From Corella eumyota (Eukaryota > Chordata > Ascidiacea > Phlebobranchia > Corellidae): a stretch of 64,000 bases of DNA. The notes below the pieces were generated by a model, which worked only from the letters and a program-made list of their open reading frames with translations, was not told where the DNA came from and ran no database searches. Positions within the stretch are counted from its first letter, which is position 1, and every line of letters begins with the position of its first letter. Location of the stretch: positions 13,366,990-13,430,989 of the forward strand of contig OY720102.1 in the NCBI GenBank assembly GCA_963082875.1, in the 5' to 3' direction. Of the stretch, positions 11,675 to 24,300 are shown piece after piece. The position numbers and the translations under genes are program-made.

Positions 11675-13320
11675 AAGTAGTGCAGAAGGCCGTCAAAAAT
11701 ATTTTTCGCGTATTAACAGACGATATTGTAGACGATTTTTTTAACTAAAAAATGCAAAAAAACATTTTTCTTAAACAAAATTTGTGTAAAAACATGTTGT
11801 TATTTAGTAACCGTGTTAATTTACACTCAAAAACTTAAGATAAAATATATAGAGTTAGGCAACAATGCGAAACGTGAGTTGTCGATTGGTCGTATTTCAC
11901 AAAAAATGCCCTAATTCGATGCAATAATTCAAGCTAACGAAGCATAAATTGATGTTTTTTTATTTATTATTGATCAAAAATATGTTGTCGTCCAATTCCT
12001 GTGTTAAATTTTAAAATTTTAGGCGCTTTTAAGCGACACTCGCACTTTCGGGCAACATCAAAGCTTTTCTGCCGAAAACGTTGCTATGTGCAGGTGTTAA
12101 AACGCAAAATTCTTTAAATTAAGACAGAGAGATGTCATTCAGTACATCCTGACTTAATCTCACTGATTCAGGATGGTTAACAAAAACCCGCGACTTTAAA
12201 TAACATTTTTTCAAGTTTTAAGGGATATATTTAAATAGTAAACACGCAAAAAAAATTTATATTTGCAAATTATTTAGTGAAAATTTTTATAATATGATTA
12301 ATTTTAATTAAATATTGTTTTAAATAACAACATTTAAAAAATAATCAAAACTTGCATTGCTTTTGTCACTTTAAAATGAGCTACTTTAAATCGTTTTTTT
12401 AAATAATTTTGTGTTATTAATTTAAAAAGTTAATATAGGAAGTAAATAACAAGAATGTTTTTTTAATTTTGTAGCAAAAAATAGTTATATGATGATTTAT
12501 TTCTCTAAATGTTGTTCATAAAACACGAAAAACGAGACTCGCTGTTTCTCTTCTTTTTATCGCTTGAAAGCGTTTGACATTTCCTTGTTTTAGTTTATAC
12601 ATTGATATAACTTGACACAGGCAAATAACTAATAACGTATTTATGCACATTATTTAGTAATTAAATTATGAATTGATGTTCTATTTCCTTTAAATATTGT
12701 TCAGAAAAACGGCTTTGTTTCACAAAATACGTGATATCTTAACGCATTTTTTTGTTGCCAAAAACCACTTGCTTTTAAACTAACTTTTTTATAGGATTTA
12801 GTTTGCGTAATTGTAAAATTGACGCAGAAAATGAAAGACAACATATTTTTTCACATTATCTATTAAACAAATTATTGATTTAATGCTTATTTTATTTTAA
12901 ATACAATAGACAACTTTCCATGAATACGCGAAAACAAAATATTTCGCTGTAATTGAAATGCAAACGCCCCGCTGTTTTAAAAAAAATCTTCGGGCTGATC
13001 AAAATGTCTGGTTACCAACAATTTTATTTACACTCATTTGCTTGTAAGTGGCCAAGATTGGAAAGTTTTTAATATTTTTGTTGCATTTTTTTGGTAAAAT
13101 GGTGTTTGAAATATTTTTATGTTAAAATTTCAAAATAACATAAATTATTTGTTATTATTTACGTTTTATTTTAAATTCACATATAAATTTTATTCGTATT
13201 TCGAATTGGCATTTTAATATCACTTATGTTTTGCCTACGTTACTGTTCGACTTTAAAAAACAGCCACACCAACTAATTGCAGCATAGAAAACACAAGGTC
13301 AATATTTTTGATTTTATTAA
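11675..13320. repeat. tandem 3.3-kb repeat, unit 2, internally deleted
   Basis: The left part matches unit 1 from its start to about 9,870 and the right part matches unit 1 from about 11,500. Roughly 1.6 kb is missing at about 13,150, where both sides share TTATTT-type sequence, so a microhomology deletion is likely. It ends with the same GCAGCATAGAAAACACAAGG module at 13,279. Confidence 0.85.
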
Positions 13321-16300
13321 AGTGGCGCAGAAGGCCGTCAAAAATATTTTTCGCTTAGTAGCAGACGATATTGTGGACGATTTTTTTAACTAAAAATTGC
13401 AAAAAAACATTTTTCTTAAACAAAATTTGTGTAAAAACATGTTGTTATTTAGTAACCGTGTTAATTTACACTCAAAAACTTAAGATAAAATGTATAAAGT
13501 TAGGCAACAATGCGAAACGTGAGTTGTCGATTGATCGTATTTCGCAAAAAATGCACTTATTCAATGCAATAATTTAAGCTGCCAAAAAATAAATTTTTTT
13601 TTGGCGCTTCCCTTCCAAGCGACACTCGCACTTTCTCGCATTTTCGGGCAACATTAAAGCATTTCTGCCGAAAATGTTGCTATGTGCAGGTGTTATAACG
13701 CGAAATTCTTTAAATTAAGTCAGAAGGTCATTCAGTATATCCTGACTTAATCTCACTGATTCAGGATAGTTAACAAAAACATGCGAATTTAAATTACCTT
13801 TTTTCAGGTTTTAAGGGATATATTTAAATATTAAACACGCAAAAAAAAAATTTATATTTACAAATTATTTAGTGAAAAATTTTTATACTTAATTTTTATC
13901 AAAAATTGTTTTAAATAACAACATTTAAAAAATGACCAAAACTTGCATTGCTTTTGTCACTTTAAAGTGCGCTACTTTAAATCGTTTTTTAAATACTTTT
14001 GTGTTATTAATTTAAAAAGTTAACATAGGAAATAAATAACAAGAATGTTTTGCTAAATTGGTAGCAAAAAATAGTTATGTGATGATTTATTTCTCTAAAT
14101 GTTGGCCTTAAAACACGAAAAACGAGACCCGCTGTTTCTTTTCATTTTATCGCTTGAAAGCGTTCGACTTTAAACATTATTTCGGTGTTTTAGTCTACAC
14201 ATTTTTATAACTTGACGTATTTATACACATTATTTGGTAAAAAAATCATGAATTGATGTTTTATTTCCTTTAAATATTGTTCAGAAAAACGGCTTTGTTT
14301 CACAAAATACGTGATATCTTAACGCATTTTTTTGTTGCCAAAAACCACTTGCTTTTAAACTAACTTTTTTATAGGATTTAGTTTGTGTACTTGAAAAATT
14401 GACGCAGAAAATAAAAGAAAACATTTTTTTGCACATTATTCATCAAAAAATGTATTGATTTCATGCTTATTTTATTTCAAATACAAAAGACAACTTTCCA
14501 TGAATACGCGAAAACAAAATATTTCGCGGTAATTGAAATGCGAACGCCCCGCTGTTTTAAAACAAATCTTCGGGCTGATCAAAATGTTTGGTTACCAACA
14601 ATTTTATTTAGACTTATTTGCTTGTAAGTGGCCAAGATTGAACAGTTTTTGATATTTTTGTTGCATTTTTTTGGTAAAATGGTGTTTGAAATATTTTTAT
14701 GTTAAAATTTCAAAATAACATAAATTATTTAAAAGTATTTTGTTAAAGATTATGGGTTAATCCTTACTTAAGTTTATGTTGATCCATTCTTAAAACTACA
14801 GGGATTTTTGCCTTGTAGACAATCTTGTAGACCGCTATATTAATGGGTAATTCGTACTCGGGGGTTTTTAAATAAATTGTGAATATTGGTGGTCGCTAGC
14901 TACTATGTGCACTGGCGTCGATCCTGGGGGTGCAGGGGGTCCATTTACCCCCATTTATAATTTTAATAAGTGCTGAATATGTGGCACCCCTAGGTTGTTT
15001 GCAAATGTTGCATTTTTTGCGTATAATTGATAGTTATATAAGCGATTTTTTTTTGATATGTTGTCAAAAAACGGCATATTTTGCGTGCCACGTTGTAGAT
15101 TGTCTAAAACTGGCATTATTGCAAAACAAATACCGATTGTCCAGTGCCTTATTTCACGTAATAATTGTACTTCAGTTGGTTAAAGACTAATGTTGTCTGT
15201 TATCTTTGCAAATATTAAATTTAAGACTGTTAAGAGTTAAGTTTAATAAGCACTTTAAAACGGAATTTTTTAGCGAAGATTTTACTATTTTTTGGCCCTC
15301 CTAAATTTGTTTATTTTTTATTTTTTGGATTGACGCCCACGACTATGTGTATATATTTTTCTTTAAACAAATAGACATTAGATGTATGCAAAACTTAATA
15401 TATTTAAAAACACGGTTTTAAACATATGTAGTAATGGAAATAAAATTTATATATATACAACAAAAATTGCGTTTCTGATAAATTTTTATCAGTTGTTTTT
15501 TAAGGTTACTGTTGTCGGCGTCGCACTGTACATAAAGTATAAGTGGTAGCTTTGATGTTATAGCAATGTTTATAAGTTGATTTATTCCTTTAAAGTCTTT
15601 ATAACTAGAGCAAGCATAGTGGTTGGCCTTTATAATTTATAATAAGGGTAACGATTGTATTTTGTTACTTTACTAAAGAGAAGTGACATAACTATCTATC
15701 TATATTTCTGCTCATGGGAAAAAATAGTTTCTTGCTATAAAAGAATATATTTAAGAAAAAGCGTTACTTAAATTTAACATGGTTTTGTTTTAAACTTAAC
15801 GCTGTAACTTAACAGTAAAAGTTTTTAAACAATTTATTGACATAAAACTAATAACACAATATGTGTTTAATTACAATATTAATTTAACTGTTTTTTATAA
15901 ATAATAAAATGATTTTTAAATGATCAGATTGTAATGGCGTCTAAGTTTTGTTGGTTATTTATTTCATGTTTAAATTACAAAAGTTTGTTGAAGCTTGTGA
16001 AAAGGCTTAATATAAAGTCATTTTAGTTGGCACAGCTAAATGTGTTTTTAAAATATTGCTAAAAAATTTCCCTCGTGTCTGGCTTAGTATAAACCACCCC
16101 TAATCTGGAGAAAAATTTTTTCTATACAAAAGGTTTATACAAATGGCTTAAATTTTCTACACAAATGGCTTAAATAGTGCAGACATGATTTGTGTAGTTG
16201 TGATAAAATTGTAGTAATTTATTCTTCGAGTTTGGCTTATTTACTAAAGCCGGCAGTATAAACCAAGTTTCAATCTGGCACCAAAAGTAATTTTAACAAG

Positions 16301-16625
16301 AGGGTTGGAATGGCTTAAATTATACTACAAGCTTTAAGCTTGGGTAGTTTTTATAATATTGTAGTCATTTCCTCTTCATGCCTGGCTTATTTACTTAAGC
16401 CGGCAGTAAATACAAAGTTTAACAGAGCTTAGTTTGAAGTAATTTATATTTTTGTTATTATTTACGTTTTATTTTAAATTCACATATAAATTTCATTCGC
16501 ATTTTCAATTGGCATTTTAATATCACTTATGTTTTGCCTACGTTACTGTTTGACTTTAAAAAACAGTTACACCAACTATTTGCAGCATAGAAAACACAAG
16601 GTCAATATTTTTTGATTTTAATAAT
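13321..16625. repeat. tandem 3.3-kb repeat, unit 3
   Basis: A full-length copy of unit 1. It has one extra block near 16,300-16,390 (GGTTGGAATGGCTTAAATTA and following) that unit 1 lacks. It ends at the module at 16,582-16,601 and then runs into sequence of the 50-57 kb field type (GTGCCACTATGTATAAGTGC). Confidence 0.85.
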
Positions 16626-16730
16626 ATTTTCCGTGTGCCACTATGTATAAGTGCAGTGGCTTTGGTTAAAAGTTTTTCTAAAATAAAATAACATCCTTGT
16701 TTTGGTTATATAGTAACGATATTTTTTTTT

Positions 16731-17950
16731 GTACATATCTTTATCCTTAATGTGGAAAGGTCGAATGCGTGACTATTTGTTACCCCAATCTAATCTCAAG
16801 TTGCCTGTGACAGTTTTGAATAATATAGATTTATAATTGCCCCTAATTCCGCTGCTGAATAACAGATTAAGTGCTGGCTCAGCAGGAGTTTATATTGTAG
16901 GACTTGTTGTCAATTATTTAATTATAACAGTTTAATATTATCAAACTTATATCTATCATTATTATAAACTGGTTATTAATTGGTTTGGTAATGTCTAAGA
17001 CTCCTGATCGGAAGGTTAATTTATGTATTACCGCTAAACTAAATTGTTTATCTGTTGTCAGATCACTAATAACTCTTGTGGTGACGGATTATATTAAAAC
17101 AACAAACAAACGTGAAAAACGCTAAATAAAACTACATAATACATCTAACTTTATACATTTACAATAAAAGTTACATTACTCTATAAAAGGGCGTTAAACT
17201 TGTTACTAAATACAATATTGGTACAACTAACATTATACGATAACTGTGCCATATAATGTCATGGCTGCGAGTCTACGTCCGGGTAGAGATCGGTATACTA
17301 AGTAACCTAGATCAGTAATTATTCTACTGCATCTCAAGTTTCACAGATACCAATTTTTCCCCTTTTGTCGCCGCAGCCGTCGGACAATATTTTATTTATC
17401 TCGTTATTATTTTGGAATATTTTTGGGTTTATATACCCGAAATGTTGTTGTGCCTGACGGGTGGTGATTGACGTACGAGTTTTTAATGAGTCGAGGGCTG
17501 CTTTTGGTTTAATCCTTTTCTTGGTTTGTTCTTTATAGCACCAAAAAGGGCGCTGATTAAAATGTTGTTCTGTTCATGATTTTAGATGGGTTTTATTGAC
17601 AGTTTTTGTTGAATATTGATTACCATCTGTTCGTGCGTTTGAGAATATTCTGTTTTTGGCGTTTGGGCAGGTGATTTGACGAAGAGAAATGTATTGTTAA
17701 TTATCGCCGCTGCCCGTGCCATTTGAGTTTATTGTTTCTCCAAAGAATCAGCACGTATTTAATCACAAATAATTCTCTTTTGATTATGCAACCCGTTGAA
17801 CTCATTTCAACTCGCACTAGGGTCAAATGTATAGCATTATACATTGGATCCTATAATATCGCTACAGCGTGAGAGCAGTGGGGATTGAACCCAGGACTTT
17901 GAGTATGGTAAGATAATGTTCTTACCACTACACCATTTAGTGGCAATATT
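16731..17950 (-). repeat. tRNA-derived SINE split by a ~0.95-kb insertion
   Basis: Read on the minus strand, 17,950-17,865 is the tRNA-like head (GGTGTAGTGGTAAGAA as A-box region, GGGTTCAATCCCCAC as B-box region). The SINE body and tail continue only at 16,905-16,731 (CTGCTGAGCCAGCACTTAAT-type block). The intact SINE at 46,508-46,797 shows that these parts are normally adjacent. The inserted 16,906-17,864 segment begins TAGGAC and ends GGATCCTA, a weak inverted repeat. Confidence 0.65.
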
Positions 17951-18540
17951 TTTTACTTAAAAATTGATAAAGTTGGTGTCACTGTTTACAAAAATGGTTT
18001 TAACTTTGAATAATACTTTTTAAGGCATATATACAACTTAAAAAAAAATTAAATTAAAAAAAAGAGGAAAGTCCTGTTTGTGATGACGTAGAAAGTTCCA
18101 GCTTGTATACATTCCCTACCCTACTTAGTGCTTTCTACGTCACACTAAAAATATGGTAACCTGGTTTTTGCTGTTGATCATTTTCCATTATTTTTAAAAC
18201 GTAAATTGTAAGTACCTAAAAAAAATTAATTTGGAAGGACCACAGACATTTTTAGGGGTTATAAAGTCATTTTTTAATTCAGTGTCAACCATACTAACGT
18301 GCTATATATATCACTTACAAAATTGTAAAACCCATCAATATAGCTGTTTAAGCATTAAACGTTTTTTTGTTTTTAAAAAGACAATTTTTCTGGGTTGGTA
18401 GTAAAATAATGTTTAATATTTTAATGTATGATTTCCTTTTTCAATTTTTTACATTGAAAATGTTAGTTAATAAAAGTAAACAATTCTAAAAAGTTAATAA
18501 TTGAAATGGATGGCCAGACATTTAAATCATTGAATGCCCT
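17951..18540. other. AT-rich spacer with a TGACGTAGAAAG inverted repeat
   Basis: No gene. TGACGTAGAAAG at 18,084-18,095 and CTTTCTACGTCA at 18,131-18,142 form a perfect 12-bp inverted repeat around a 35-base spacer. It could be a small fold-back element. Confidence 0.5.
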
Positions 18541-21030
18541 TACATTTTAACCTCTAACATTTGAACCCTTTACATTTAAACCCCTTACATTTAAACCCCT
18601 TACATTTAAACCCCTTACATTTAACTCCTTTAGATTTAAACTTTTTACATTTGACCCCTTTACATTTTAACTTCTTAAATTTTAATTTACTACATTTATT
18701 CCCTTACACTTTAACTCCTTACATTTTAACATTCTACATTTTAATCCCTTACATTTGAACCTTTTACATTTTAACTCCTTACATTTTAATGCCAAACATT
18801 TAAACCCTTTACATTTTACTGCTTTACATTTTACTTTTTTACATTTAAACTTCTTACATTTAAACCCCTTACCTTTAAACCTCTTACATTTAAACCTTTT
18901 ACATTTAAATCCCTTACATTTACCTTTTTACATTTTAAATCTTTACATTTTAACCCTTTTACATTTTAACCCCTTACATTTAATCCTGTTACATTTAAAC
19001 TCCTTACATTTAACTCCTTTACATTTTAACACCTCACATTTAAATCATTTACATGTTAACCCCTTATATTTAAACCTCATACATTTTAACATCTTACATT
19101 TAAACTTTCTTACATTTCAATCTTTTACATTTGAACCCCTTACATTTAAACCTCTTAAATTTTAACCCCTTACATTTAAACCCCTTACATTTTAATCCCT
19201 TACTATTAACACCCTTTTAGTTTAAAACCTTACATTTAAACCTTTCACATTTTAACGCCTTACATTTCAACCCCTTACATTTTAACTTCTTACATTTCAA
19301 CCCCTTACATTTTAACTCCCTACATTTTAACTCCTTATATTTAAACCTTTTACATTTTAACCCCTTACATTTAAACCACTCACTTTTTAACTTCTTACAT
19401 TTTAACTCTTTACATTTTAACTCCTTACATTTTGATCCCAAACATTTAAACAGTTTTTATTTAAACTCTCTACATTTAAACCTCTTACAATACAACCCCT
19501 TAATATTTTAACCATTTACATTTCAATCCTTTACATTTAAACCTTATATATTTAAACCCCTTACATTTTAACCCTTTACACTTTAATTCTTTACATTTGA
19601 ACCCCTTACATTTAAACCCTTTACATTAAAGTTCCTTACATTTAAACCGCTTATATTTTAACTCCTTACATTTTAACCCCCTACATTTAAACCCCCTGCA
19701 TTTTAGTTTCTTACATTTAAACTCTTTACATTTAAATCCATTACATTTAAATTCTTTACATTTTAACCACTTATATTTAAACCCTTTTATTTAAACCTCT
19801 TATATTTAAACTCCTTACATTTGAACCCCTTACATTTAAACCCTTTACATTTAAACTCTTTACATTTGAACTCCTCACATTGTAACCTCGTACATTTAAA
19901 CCCTTTACATTTAACTCTTAACATTTAAACTTCTTACATTGTAACCCCCTACATTGAAACCCTTTACACTTTAATTCTTTACATTTGAACCCCTTACATT
20001 CAAACCGTTTACATTAAAATTCTTTACATTTAAACCGCTTATATTTTAACTCCTTACATTTAAACCTCCAACATTGAAACCCATTACATTTAAACCCCCT
20101 GCATTTTAGTTTCTTACATTTAAACTCTTTACATTTAAATCCATTACATTTAAATTTTTTACATTTTAACCACTTATATTTAAACCCTTTTATTTAAACC
20201 TCTTATATTTAAACTCCTTACATTTGAACCCTTTACATTTAAACCCTTTACATTTATACTCTTTACATTTAAACTTCCTACATTGTAACCCCGTACATTT
20301 AAACCCTTTACATTTAAACTCTTAACATTTAAACTTCTTACATTGTAACCCCCTACATTTGAACCCCTTACACTTTAATCCTTTACATTTGAACCCCTTA
20401 CATTTAAACCTTTTACATTTAAACTCTTTACATATAAACTCCTCACATTTTAACCCCTTACATTTAAACTACTAACATTTTAACTTTTTATATTTTAACC
20501 CCTTACATTTTAACTCCTTACATTTTGATTCCAAACATTTAAACAGTTTTTATCTAAACCCCCTACATTTAAACCTCTTATATTATAACCCCTTAAATTT
20601 CAAACTTTTACATTTCAATCCTTAACATTTAAACCTCTAATATTTAACCCCCTATATTTAAACCTTCAACATTGAAATCCTCTACATTTAATCTCCCTAC
20701 ATTTAAACCCTCTACATTTTAGTTTCTTACATTTAAACTCTTTACATTTAAATCTGTTACATTTTTTTACATTTTAACCACTTATATTTGAACCTCTTTT
20801 ATTTAAACCTCTTATATTTAAACCCCTTACATTTGAACCCCTTACATTTAAACCTTTTACATTTAAACCATTTACATTTAAAGCTATTACATCAAAACCC
20901 ATTGTATTTAAACTCCTTACATTTTAATCTCTTACGTTTAAACCCTTTACATTTGAATCACTTACATTTAAACTTCTTCTTTTTAAACTCTTATTATTTA
21001 TACTCCTTACATTTAAACCTCTAACATTTA
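18541..21030. repeat. 2.5-kb minisatellite, TTACATTTAAACCCC type
   Basis: Around 160 tandem copies of a 15-16 bp unit, consensus near TTACATTTAAACCCC. Variants have TTTTAAC for TTTAAAC and CTTT/CCTT changes. Larger blocks are themselves duplicated: 19,590-19,990 resembles 19,980-20,390. Open frames through it on either strand (NPLHLNPLHL, KCKELKCKEL) result from the unit length and are not genes. The array lies directly upstream of gene A; arrays of the same unit occur at 53,075-54,175 and 56,335-56,510 upstream of gene B. Confidence 0.95.
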
Positions 21031-21044
21031 AAACCCTAGAAATA

Positions 21045-21198
21045 ATTTTAAAATTTAAGAATAATTTTAAAACTAGTGTAATTAAATATAACTGATGTGT
21101 TTATTTTTTAGGTGATCTGCTTAAATAAGCTTTGAAACATCATCTTGTTATTAAATGATTTTCTGTGCTTTCTAACTTTCATTTGGGAAATTTTTATC
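21045..21198 (+). promoter_or_regulatory. 5' region of gene A with a possible trans-splice acceptor
   Basis: Matches the sequence just upstream of gene B (57,480-57,638): AGAATAATTTTAAAACTAGT, then a pyrimidine tract ending TTTTTTAG at about 21,111, then a short untranslated stretch containing AAACATCATCTTGTTATT. An AG acceptor with no obvious upstream exon is what a spliced-leader trans-splice site looks like in Ciona. Conservation between the paralogues is seen; use as a trans-splice site is inferred. Confidence 0.45.
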
Positions 21199-21345
21199 AT
21201 GGAAGAAACCGTTGAATTAAATGATTCAGAGTTGCCAAATGATAATGATCCACAGTTCCCGAACAATAATGATCCAGAGTTGCCAAACAATAATGATCCA
21301 GAGTTGCTAAACAACAATGATTCACAATCAAATCTAATTTTCCAG
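21199..21345 (+). CDS. gene A exon 1: ELPNNNDP repeat N terminus
   Basis: ATG at 21,199, in the context TTTTTATCATGG shared with gene B, then about four copies of an 8-residue repeat (ELPNNNDP) encoded by a 24-bp coding minisatellite. It ends in CAG before GTATTT, phase 0. Gene B has about eight copies of the same unit. No fold is recognised; it is probably disordered. Confidence 0.8.
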
Positions 21346-24300
21346 GTATTTTATTGATACTAAAAAATTGTGTTATCTATTTTTAACACTATAAAATTTT
21401 ATTACTAACCTAATACCACTCAAAAAATTGTTTTGTCTTGTATAACTCTGGGTACACCTTTTAATGGGTCACTTGTACTTTACGGTTCTCAAAAAAAATT
21501 CAAACCGGAAATACGAGATAGAATTAGTGATGGCTGTAAAGTATAAAAAAAAATAAGCGAGGACCATAAGGTACTTAAAAAAATAACTTAGGACCGCAAA
21601 CACCGGAGAGAATTTGCTAGGACTGTAAAATACAAAAGTTTGTCTGAGAACCGTAAAGTACAAGTGAATTCTTAATGTAATAATAATTTACTGGTTTACT
21701 TATAAAAAAGTTGTAACAATACTTCAATTGTATTATTTTAAATTTTACAGAACTTGCAAGCAGGACCAGAAAGTTTAAATGTCTCTGGTCGCGATTTTGC
21801 AGAAGTTTCAAGGAATTTGCCTCCAAGTAAGTTGTTTGTCAATTTTATGTGACTGGGTTTGCCCGTGTAGGGTAATTAGGTCAAGAAAAATCAAATCATA
21901 AAAATTCCCAACTTATAAGTAATATTAAACTCTTAAACATATTCTTTATTTACGTAGAATATGAGGTCATATGTACATACTAAGTCTCCGTGCTAAAAGG
22001 TTTAAGACCTGTCAAGTGTAATCAAAATATCAAGTCATATCTACAAACAGCATCTATTTATTAATCAAACACGTTTATCACATGATTTCTCCAAAGGTTA
22101 CATTACAAATATACAAAAATGGTTATTTCACGTACACACAACACAATCTGGATTCTAGGTTACAAACATAACAATTAACATAATTACCAGTACATTACAC
22201 ACAAAAACGTCTTTTATATTAACTGTTAACTACCTTAACTGTTACCTTATCTTGAATAAAAACATGGCAGATTAAAAATTGGATGTCTGTTTTAAGAACC
22301 AAAAAAATACACTAATTGTCCGAAATAATATCAAGCAGGAAAAATACAAAAAACGAATAACTGTCAATTTTCATATTTAAAAAAACAAGGTAACTATTAA
22401 CCCATATTCTTTGCATTTATAAAATAATACAGTCCAACTAAACAGGAAACTAGGCACATTCCCACTGGCTTTACATAACAAATAGCGACAATTTTAACAA
22501 GGAAAAAATACACAATTGGACCATGTTCGAAATAATACCGAATAAATTTAGAGCGTCCAACTGCCTTATGGGCGCTAGACTTGTCCTTGAATAAAGGGGT
22601 TAATTTGTTTGTACCTTTTATAACCTGTATATACTTAAATATACATAAATACAGTCTCTATGAGTTTTTTCATATTTATAAGTCTTTTGTATGGAGTTTA
22701 AATCGCACAGGATGGCAGCGAATTTGCATTGTTTCGGTTCGTTGAACTTTCGGTTCAAGTTATTATCGCGCCTGTTTTTATCGGTTTTTTAAGTTATTAT
22801 GCCTGTTTTTTAAGTTATTATCGGTTTCGTACGTATTTCTTTTGTTTGTTGAGTCAATATCAACTGATTCTGGTTGATAATAATTGGTAACCCAAGGCCA
22901 ACAGGTCCTAATTTTTTTTTTATCGCTAGGTGTGAACCGGAATCAAGTCTGGTTTGTGGCTAGGAAAGCCTTTGCATTAAAATTGATGGAGATGCGAAGC
23001 ACTTTTCTATACCTGACTAAAGAAACCAGACTTAATCTTAATTTATTTATAGACCCAGCTGAACATCATTATGTGCAACATATAAGCAACTGTAGATTTT
23101 TTATTTTTTGTAGATGCTGTGGTACATTTGCATATCCCACAAGTGAACATAATTCGTGAAGTTCACCAAAATGAAATCACTCAAAACATCACTCACCATG
23201 AAAACATCACTCACCATAAGCAATATGGTGGAGCATTTATGCCTGGGGCTTCAATATACGATTCTACATTTCCTCAAACAGGTTTTTTACCAAATCTTTT
23301 CACCTCTGAACAAGTTAGTAGTATAGCCGAAATATTAAATAAATAAATCTTGTTGAGTTGGCATAATAAAACAGTTAGTTTTATCATAAGTTAAATTACT
23401 CTATAACAAGTTATTAACCTAACATTGTTAAATTATGTTTTATTTCTGTTTATTTATTTATAAATCAATATTTAATGTGATCTAAGATTACCTATGGTTT
23501 GCAAAACTTGAGTATAATAGGTAAGCGTGCAGCTATTATAATGGGAATTAGATGTTGCCTATTAAATGTAATGTATTTTACATATATTTTTTGTACAAAA
23601 GGCATATTAATGTTTTATAATATTTTATTGCGAAAAAATTAGCACACAAAACGAATATATCATTAAGCAAACCAAGTTAATACAGTCGTGATCTACTAAC
23701 TACCATCGGTTTGTTATGATACTTTGGTCTTTTAATACGGTAACTATTGTCATTAAGTTTTTTCGTTATTACAACTGCTGAGTAAGCATCTCTTTGTGAA
23801 TTTTAAACCAAAATTTTGTTGTAAAGCCAAACCGTTTTACCAGGAAATAGTTGCTGCTGTTTATTATTTCTTTTTGTTTTTGCTTCAAAACAGCACGTTT
23901 TTTATTATGTTTGATTACATCGGATTTCAACGAAACCCAATAGAAACGATTTTGTAAATTCTTTAATATTGACATAACACTTTTATGCTTTTAATGGGCC
24001 CTTTTAAAACGTTTGCCTGCAATGATACTGGAACAACTTTTTGCAAATTGAATTTGGATTCAGATGCTGACTCTTATTTTTAATACAATACATTTTTTTT
24101 AATTACAAACAAAGATAGCTGCCCATCCAATATTGTTGGAGTTAAATTATGATCTTGCATGGAGCATAGTCTGCGCGTCACCTTTAGTATTTCAGGGTCA
24201 TGTAACTGATCATTAGCAAATCTTTTTTTTTCTAATTGTCGTTCCCCAACTAGGATAATGAACATAAAATGTTTTTTTGTTATGACCACAATTCTTTTTG

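Noticed and set aside
18561-19165. Long open frames coding NPLHLNPLHL-type protein
   Set aside because: They are generated by the 15-16 bp minisatellite; a 15-bp unit keeps frame and lacks stops. The opposite strand (KCKELKCKEL) and the 53-kb array behave the same way.
18541-21030. CRISPR-like regular array
   Set aside because: The units are contiguous, 15-16 bp and variable, with no spacers; the host is a eukaryote.
22884-23159. 91-codon frame as an extra exon between exons 2 and 3 of gene A
   Set aside because: The matching gene B sequence is not open and is interrupted by a transposon; splicing exon 2 directly to exon 3 keeps the frame in both genes.
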